NCBI RefSeq assembly: GCF_003814875.1
Contig: NZ_RKQF01000001.1
Span: forward strand, 7,874,001-7,938,000
From: Streptomyces sp. Ag109_O5-1
GTDB taxonomy: Bacteria > Actinomycetota > Actinomycetes > Streptomycetales > Streptomycetaceae
Direction: 5' to 3'
Length of the DNA stretch: 64,000 bases
Numbering within the stretch: the stretch's first letter is position 1; the number at the start of each line of letters is the position of its first letter. A model generated the notes under the pieces. It worked only from the letters and a program-made list of their open reading frames with translations. It had not been told where the DNA came from and ran no database searches. Of this stretch, positions 59,827-64,000 are shown piece after piece. The position numbers and the translations under genes are program-made.

Positions 59827-62706
59827 ATGAGCGAGACGAACCCCGCTGCCGCCGCCACGTCGGCGGAGGCCGCGCCGCACCGCTACACGGCCGCTCTGGC
59901 GGCCGACATCGAGGCACGCTGGCAGGACTTCTGGGACGTCGACGGCACGTACGCGGCGCCGAACCCCGAGGGCGACCTGGCGGGCGACCCCGAGCTGGTC
60001 GCCAGGCCCAAGAAGTTCATCATGGACATGTTCCCGTACCCGTCCGGTGCGGGCCTGCACGTCGGACACCCCCTGGGCTACATCGCCACCGACGTCTTCG
60101 CCCGCTTCCAGCGGATGAACGGCCACAACGTCCTGCACACCCTGGGCTTCGACGCCTTCGGCCTGCCCGCCGAGCAGTACGCCGTGCAGACCGGCACGCA
60201 TCCGCGCGTGTCCACCGAGGCCAACATCGAGAACATGAAGGCCCAGCTGCGCCGGCTGGGCCTGGGCCACGACAAGCGCCGGTCGTTCGCCACGATCGAC
60301 CCGGACTACTACAAGTGGACCCAGTGGATCTTCCTGCAGATCTTCAACTCCTGGTACGACGACGAGGCCGACAAGGCCCGCCCGATCACCGAGCTGATCG
60401 CCCAGTTCGAGTCCGGCGAGCGCTCCGTACCGGGCCACACGCGCGCGTGGAACGAGCTGACCGCCGCCGAGCGCAGTGACGTCCTGGGCGAGTTCCGGCT
60501 GGCCTACGCCTCCGACGCACCGGTCAACTGGTGCCCCGGCCTGGGCACCGTGCTGGCCAACGAGGAAGTCACCGCCGACGGCCGTTCCGAGCGCGGCAAC
60601 TTCCCGGTCTTCAAGGCCAAGCTGCGCCAGTGGAACATGCGCATCACCGCCTACGCCGACCGGCTGCTGGACGACCTGGAGGCGCTGGACTGGCCCGAGG
60701 CCATCAAGCTGCAGCAGCGCAACTGGATCGGCCGCAGCGAGGGCGCCCGCGTCGACTTCCCCATCGACGGCGAGAACATCACGGTCTTCACCACGCGCCC
60801 GGACACGCTGTTCGGCGCGACCTACATGGTGCTGGCCCCCGAGCACCCGCTGGTCGACAAGTTCGTCCCGGCCGCCTGGCCCGAGGGCACCCACGACGTG
60901 TGGACCGGCGGCCACGCCGGCCCGGCCGAGGCCGTCGCCGCGTACCGCGCACAGGCCGGTGCCAAGTCCGACGTGGAGCGGCAGGCCGAGGCCAAGGACA
61001 AGACCGGCGTCTTCACCGGCGCGTACGCGACCAACCCGGTCAACGGCGAAAAGATCCCGGTCTTCATCGCCGACTACGTGCTGATGGGCTACGGCACCGG
61101 CGCGATCATGGCCGTCCCGGCCGGCGACCAGCGCGACTTCGAGTTCGCGCGCGCCTTCGAGCTGCCGATCGTCTGCATCGTCGAGCCGACCGACGGCCGC
61201 GGCACCGACACCGCGACGTGGGAGGACGCCTTCGGGTCGTACGACGCGAAGATCATCAACTCGTCCAACGACGACATCAAGCTGGACGGTCTGCCGGTCG
61301 TCGAGGCCAAGGCCCGCATCACCGAGTGGCTGGCCCGCAAGGGCATCGGCGAGGGCACCGTCAACTTCCGGCTGCGCGACTGGCTGTTCAGCCGCCAGCG
61401 GTACTGGGGCGAGCCCTTCCCGATCGTCTACGACGAGGACGGCGTCGCCCACGCGCTGCCCGAGTCGATGCTGCCGCTGGAGCTGCCGGAGGTCGAGGAC
61501 TACTCGCCGCGCACCTTCGACCCCGAGGACGCCGACACCCAGCCCGAGACGCCGCTGTCGCGCAACGAGGAATGGGTCAACGTCACCCTGGACCTGGGCG
61601 ACGGGCCGAAGAAGTACCGCCGCGAGACCAACACCATGCCCAACTGGGCAGGTTCCTGCTGGTACGAGCTGCGCTACCTGGACCCGCACAACAGCGAGCA
61701 GCTGGTCGACCCGGAGATCGAGCAGTACTGGATGGGCCCGCGCCAGGGCATGCCGCACGGCGGTGTCGACCTGTACGTCGGCGGTGCCGAGCACGCCGTG
61801 CTGCACCTGCTGTACGCCCGTTTCTGGTCGAAGGTCCTGTACGACCTGGGGTACGTCTCCTCCGCCGAGCCGTTCCACAAGCTGTTCAACCAGGGAATGA
61901 TCCAGGCCTACGTCTACCGCGACTCCCGCGGTTTCCCGGTCCCCGCCGCCGATGTCGAGGAGCAGGACGGCGCCTACTTCTACGAGGGCGAGCAGGTCAC
62001 CCGTCTGCTGGGCAAGATGGGCAAGTCCCTGAAGAACGCGGTGACTCCGGACGAGATCTGCGCCGAGTACGGTGCCGACACGCTGCGTCTGTACGAGATG
62101 GCGATGGGTCCGCTGGACGTCTCCCGGCCGTGGGACACGCGCGCGGTGGTCGGCCAGTTCCGGCTGCTGCAGCGGCTGTGGCGCAACATCGTCGACGAGG
62201 CGACCGGTGAGATCACCGTCACCGACGCCGAACCCGACGAGGAGACGCTGCGTGCCCTGCACAAGGCGATCGAAGGCGTCCGCCAGGACCTGGAGGGCCT
62301 GCGCTTCAACACCGCCATCGCCAAGGTCACCGAGCTGAACAACCACCTGACCAAGGCCGGTGTCGCCGTGCCGCGTACGGTCGCCGAGCCGCTGGTGCTG
62401 ATGATCGCGCCGCTGGCCCCGCACATCGCCGAGGAGCTGTGGCGCAAGCTGGGCCGCACCGACTCGGTCGTGCACCGGGACTTCCCGGTCGCCGACCCGC
62501 AGTACGTCGTCGACGAGACCGTTACCTGCGTCGTCCAGATCAAGGGCAAGGTCAAGGCACGCCTGGAGGTGCCTCCGGCGATCTCCGAGGAGGAACTGGA
62601 GAAGGCGGCGCTGGCCGACGAGAAGGTCGTCGCGGCGCTGGGCGGCGCCGACATCCGCAAGGTGATCGTGCGCGCGCCGAAGCTGGTGAACATCGTCACG
62701 GCGTAA
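59827..62706 (+). CDS. leuS: Leucine-tRNA ligase
   Basis: A 959-residue class I synthetase. The HIGH motif appears as PSGAGLHVGHPLGY (near residue 80). The editing domain (CP1, about residues 290-480) has the TTRPDTLFGATYMVLAPEH threonine-rich strand and the YGTGAIMAVPAGDQRD segment. The KMSKS motif is LGKMGKSLKN (near residue 735). The anticodon-binding and C-terminal domains follow. ATG 59827 is preceded by GAGGAT. Expression should depend on the leader attenuator directly upstream. Confidence 0.97.
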   Translation: MSETNPAAAATSAEAAPHRYTAALAADIEARWQDFWDVDGTYAAPNPEGDLAGDPELVARPKKFIMDMFPYPSGAGLHVGHPLGYIATDVFARFQRMNGHNVLHTLGFDAFGLPAEQYAVQTGTHPRVSTEANIENMKAQLRRLGLGHDKRRSFATIDPDYYKWTQWIFLQIFNSWYDDEADKARPITELIAQFESGERSVPGHTRAWNELTAAERSDVLGEFRLAYASDAPVNWCPGLGTVLANEEVTADGRSERGNFPVFKAKLRQWNMRITAYADRLLDDLEALDWPEAIKLQQRNWIGRSEGARVDFPIDGENITVFTTRPDTLFGATYMVLAPEHPLVDKFVPAAWPEGTHDVWTGGHAGPAEAVAAYRAQAGAKSDVERQAEAKDKTGVFTGAYATNPVNGEKIPVFIADYVLMGYGTGAIMAVPAGDQRDFEFARAFELPIVCIVEPTDGRGTDTATWEDAFGSYDAKIINSSNDDIKLDGLPVVEAKARITEWLARKGIGEGTVNFRLRDWLFSRQRYWGEPFPIVYDEDGVAHALPESMLPLELPEVEDYSPRTFDPEDADTQPETPLSRNEEWVNVTLDLGDGPKKYRRETNTMPNWAGSCWYELRYLDPHNSEQLVDPEIEQYWMGPRQGMPHGGVDLYVGGAEHAVLHLLYARFWSKVLYDLGYVSSAEPFHKLFNQGMIQAYVYRDSRGFPVPAADVEEQDGAYFYEGEQVTRLLGKMGKSLKNAVTPDEICAEYGADTLRLYEMAMGPLDVSRPWDTRAVVGQFRLLQRLWRNIVDEATGEITVTDAEPDEETLRALHKAIEGVRQDLEGLRFNTAIAKVTELNNHLTKAGVAVPRTVAEPLVLMIAPLAPHIAEELWRKLGRTDSVVHRDFPVADPQYVVDETVTCVVQIKGKVKARLEVPPAISEEELEKAALADEKVVAALGGADIRKVIVRAPKLVNIVTA

Positions 62707-62737
62707 CGCCGCAGGCCGCCTCCGGGTGGTCCCCTAC

Positions 62738-62779
62738 GGGCAGGTTCGGGGTTCTTCCGGAACCCTGGGCCTGCCCTTT
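62738..62779 (+). terminator. leuS: leuS terminator
   Basis: An outer stem GGGCAGG/CCTGCCC (62738-62744 and 62770-62776) encloses an inner GGGTTC/GAACCC-type stem, and is followed by TTT. Confidence 0.75.
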
Positions 62780-62857
62780 GCGTTTACCGTTGAGGGGCGC
62801 GGCCACCCACGCCGTGTGCGAGAGCGGTCGGGTGGTCGGGAGCGGAGGAGGAGCACC

Positions 62858-63586
62858 GTGGAAGCAGTGATCGTCGTATTCGCCCTGCTCTTCCTGCTCT
62901 TCGTCGCCGGCGGGGCGTACGTCACGTTCAAGGCGGTCGGCGCCGCCAAGCGTGGTGTGGACCGTACGATCACCCAGGCCCGGCGCACGGTCGAGGATCA
63001 CACGCTGCGCGCCAGGTCCATGGTCCAGATCGGCCCGGCGGCCGAGATCGCCCAGATGAGGCTCACCCTGCGCACCTCGATGCGGGCCACCCAGGACGCG
63101 TTGCACGCGGGCGTCGCCGAGGACGAGTCACTGAAGGAGTCCCTCGGCCTCTTCCAGCGGCTCAGCGCGCACGGACACGAACTCGACGGCGAACTGCGGC
63201 GTCTGGAGTCCGAGCCGGACCGCGTCACGCTCGCCGGGCGGCTGCCCGAGCTGCGCCGTCGCACCGAGCGCATCACCGAGTCCGCGGACGCGTTGCGCTG
63301 GGCGGCCCGTGACCGGGCCCGCCGGTTCGCCGACGACGATCTGGACACCTTGAGCACACAGATCGGCGTCGAGGCGGACGCCCTGCGGCACTGGACCCGT
63401 CCGGCCCCCGCGCCCGACACCCCGCCGTGGCCCGAGGCCGCGGACGGCCCGGGCGACCGCCAGAGCTGGCCGGAGGCACCGAATTCGGCCGCCGCCGAGG
63501 AGCCTGTGAAGCCCGCGATCACCCCGCCCGGCCGACGCCAGGTCTACCCCTGGCAGAAGAAGCCCCGCCCGGAGAGCACCACTTGA
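62858..63586 (+). CDS. Membrane-anchored helical protein, unknown
   Basis: A 242-residue protein. There is one N-terminal span (residues 3-27, AVIVVFALLFLLFVAGGAYV), then long amphipathic helices (about residues 30-180) with regular Arg/Glu/Leu spacing that suggest a coiled coil. A Pro-rich tail ends QVYPWQKKP. GTG 62858 follows GGAGGAGGAG. It is conserved-looking but carries no recognisable enzyme domain. It lies between leuS and a DegV gene and could be a membrane scaffold. Confidence 0.68.
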   Translation: MEAVIVVFALLFLLFVAGGAYVTFKAVGAAKRGVDRTITQARRTVEDHTLRARSMVQIGPAAEIAQMRLTLRTSMRATQDALHAGVAEDESLKESLGLFQRLSAHGHELDGELRRLESEPDRVTLAGRLPELRRRTERITESADALRWAARDRARRFADDDLDTLSTQIGVEADALRHWTRPAPAPDTPPWPEAADGPGDRQSWPEAPNSAAAEEPVKPAITPPGRRQVYPWQKKPRPESTT

Positions 63587-63658
63587 TCCGGCCGGTACCG
63601 GTCAGGGGAAGCGGGGGCGGGCTGCCGCCCCTGGGCTACGCCAGGTAACCTCCAGCTC

Positions 63659-64000
63659 ATGTCCCGCCATGTCGCGATCGTCACCGATTCAACGGCCTAC
63701 CTGCCGCCGCGGACGATGGAGCGCCACGGCATCACCGCGGTACCCCTGACCGTCGTCCTGGGCGACCGGGCCCTCGAAGAGGGCACCGAGATCTCGACGC
63801 GTTCCCTGGCACAGGCCTTGCAGAAGCGGCGCCCCGTCACCACCTCCCGGCCCAGCCCCGAGGAGTTCGCCGAAACCTACCGCAGGGTCGCCGAGTCCGG
63901 GGCCACCGGCATCGTCTCGCTGCACCTGTCCGCCGAACTGTCCGGCACCTACGACGCGGCGGTCGTCGCGGCCCGCGAAGCACCCGTCCCGGTTCGGGTG
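63659..64000 (+). CDS. DegV family protein, 3' end outside window
   Basis: The first 114 codons of a DegV-type fatty-acid-binding protein are present. HVAIVTDSTAYLP is the opening strand and loop, then VPLTVVLGD, the VTTSRPSPEEF segment and SLHLSAELSGTYDAA, which holds the lipid-carboxylate-binding serine. In Gram-positive bacteria this fold (FakB) delivers fatty acids to the FakA kinase. Whether this one does is not shown here. The reading frame runs off the right edge. Confidence 0.92.
   Translation, partial: MSRHVAIVTDSTAYLPPRTMERHGITAVPLTVVLGDRALEEGTEISTRSLAQALQKRRPVTTSRPSPEEFAETYRRVAESGATGIVSLHLSAELSGTYDAAVVAAREAPVPVRV

Noticed and set aside
59776..62475. An 899-codon minus-strand frame opposite leuS.
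   Set aside because: It is a shadow of leuS codon bias; leuS has all synthetase motifs.

Overview
The window is about 72% G+C by eye, uses GTG and ATG starts freely, and carries mycothiol-type arsenate reduction, LCP/teichoic-type wall genes, actinobacterial RNase E and the obg-proB-proA-nadD-rsfS-leuS order. All of this points to a Streptomyces chromosome. From memory, the right two thirds (about 22.2-64 kb) match the conserved leuS to rne neighbourhood of S. coelicolor (roughly SCO2571-SCO2600). The left third (1-21 kb) looks like accessory or rearranged chromosome.

Left third. It opens with a DUF4331 gene fused by deletion to a DyP peroxidase that lacks its N-terminus. Next is an arsenic unit: arsM, divergent arsR, then an aquaglyceroporin and arsC. 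After that come a three-S1-domain protein, a P450 translationally coupled to a DUF1259 protein, an RlmA-like rRNA methyltransferase, a quinone-oxidoreductase-like protein, and an intracellular M4 protease with its emfourin-type inhibitor. A stress and membrane group follows: PPK2 kinase, P-type ATPase, lipid kinase and a SHOCT protein. Then there is a second deletion scar, where an alpha/beta hydrolase and a TetR regulator each lost their 5' halves, and a small protein built from seven 17-residue repeats.

Core. A repeat-rich membrane protein and a TIGR03936 protein precede a 1402-residue RNase E/G with perfect 183-bp tandem repeats. rplU, rpmA and obg follow. Wall-glycopolymer genes are inserted on both sides of this ribosomal block: a methyltransferase, an RmlC-like epimerase, two GT2 glycosyltransferases, a sulfotransferase-like protein, a fused ribitol-5-phosphate cytidylyltransferase/reductase and a TagF-like polymerase. 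proB, proA, two related leaderless membrane proteins, an M48 protease, small membrane proteins, nadD, the LCP-family phosphotransferase (PdtA-like), rsfS and a histidine phosphatase come next. Polymer precursor synthesis, polymerisation and attachment are thus spread through one housekeeping neighbourhood.

Right end. Two identical tRNA-Ala(GGC) genes bracket a 4.4-kb segment with an XRE/MmyB regulator and divergent MFS exporter, two small zinc-finger proteins and a GT87 mannosyltransferase-like protein. A NuoF-like flavoprotein with a fused ferredoxin is coupled to a cytochrome b-like membrane protein. leuS is preceded by a leucine-rich leader peptide and an intrinsic terminator, a clear attenuator. 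A DUF-type membrane-anchored coiled-coil protein and a truncated DegV protein close the window.
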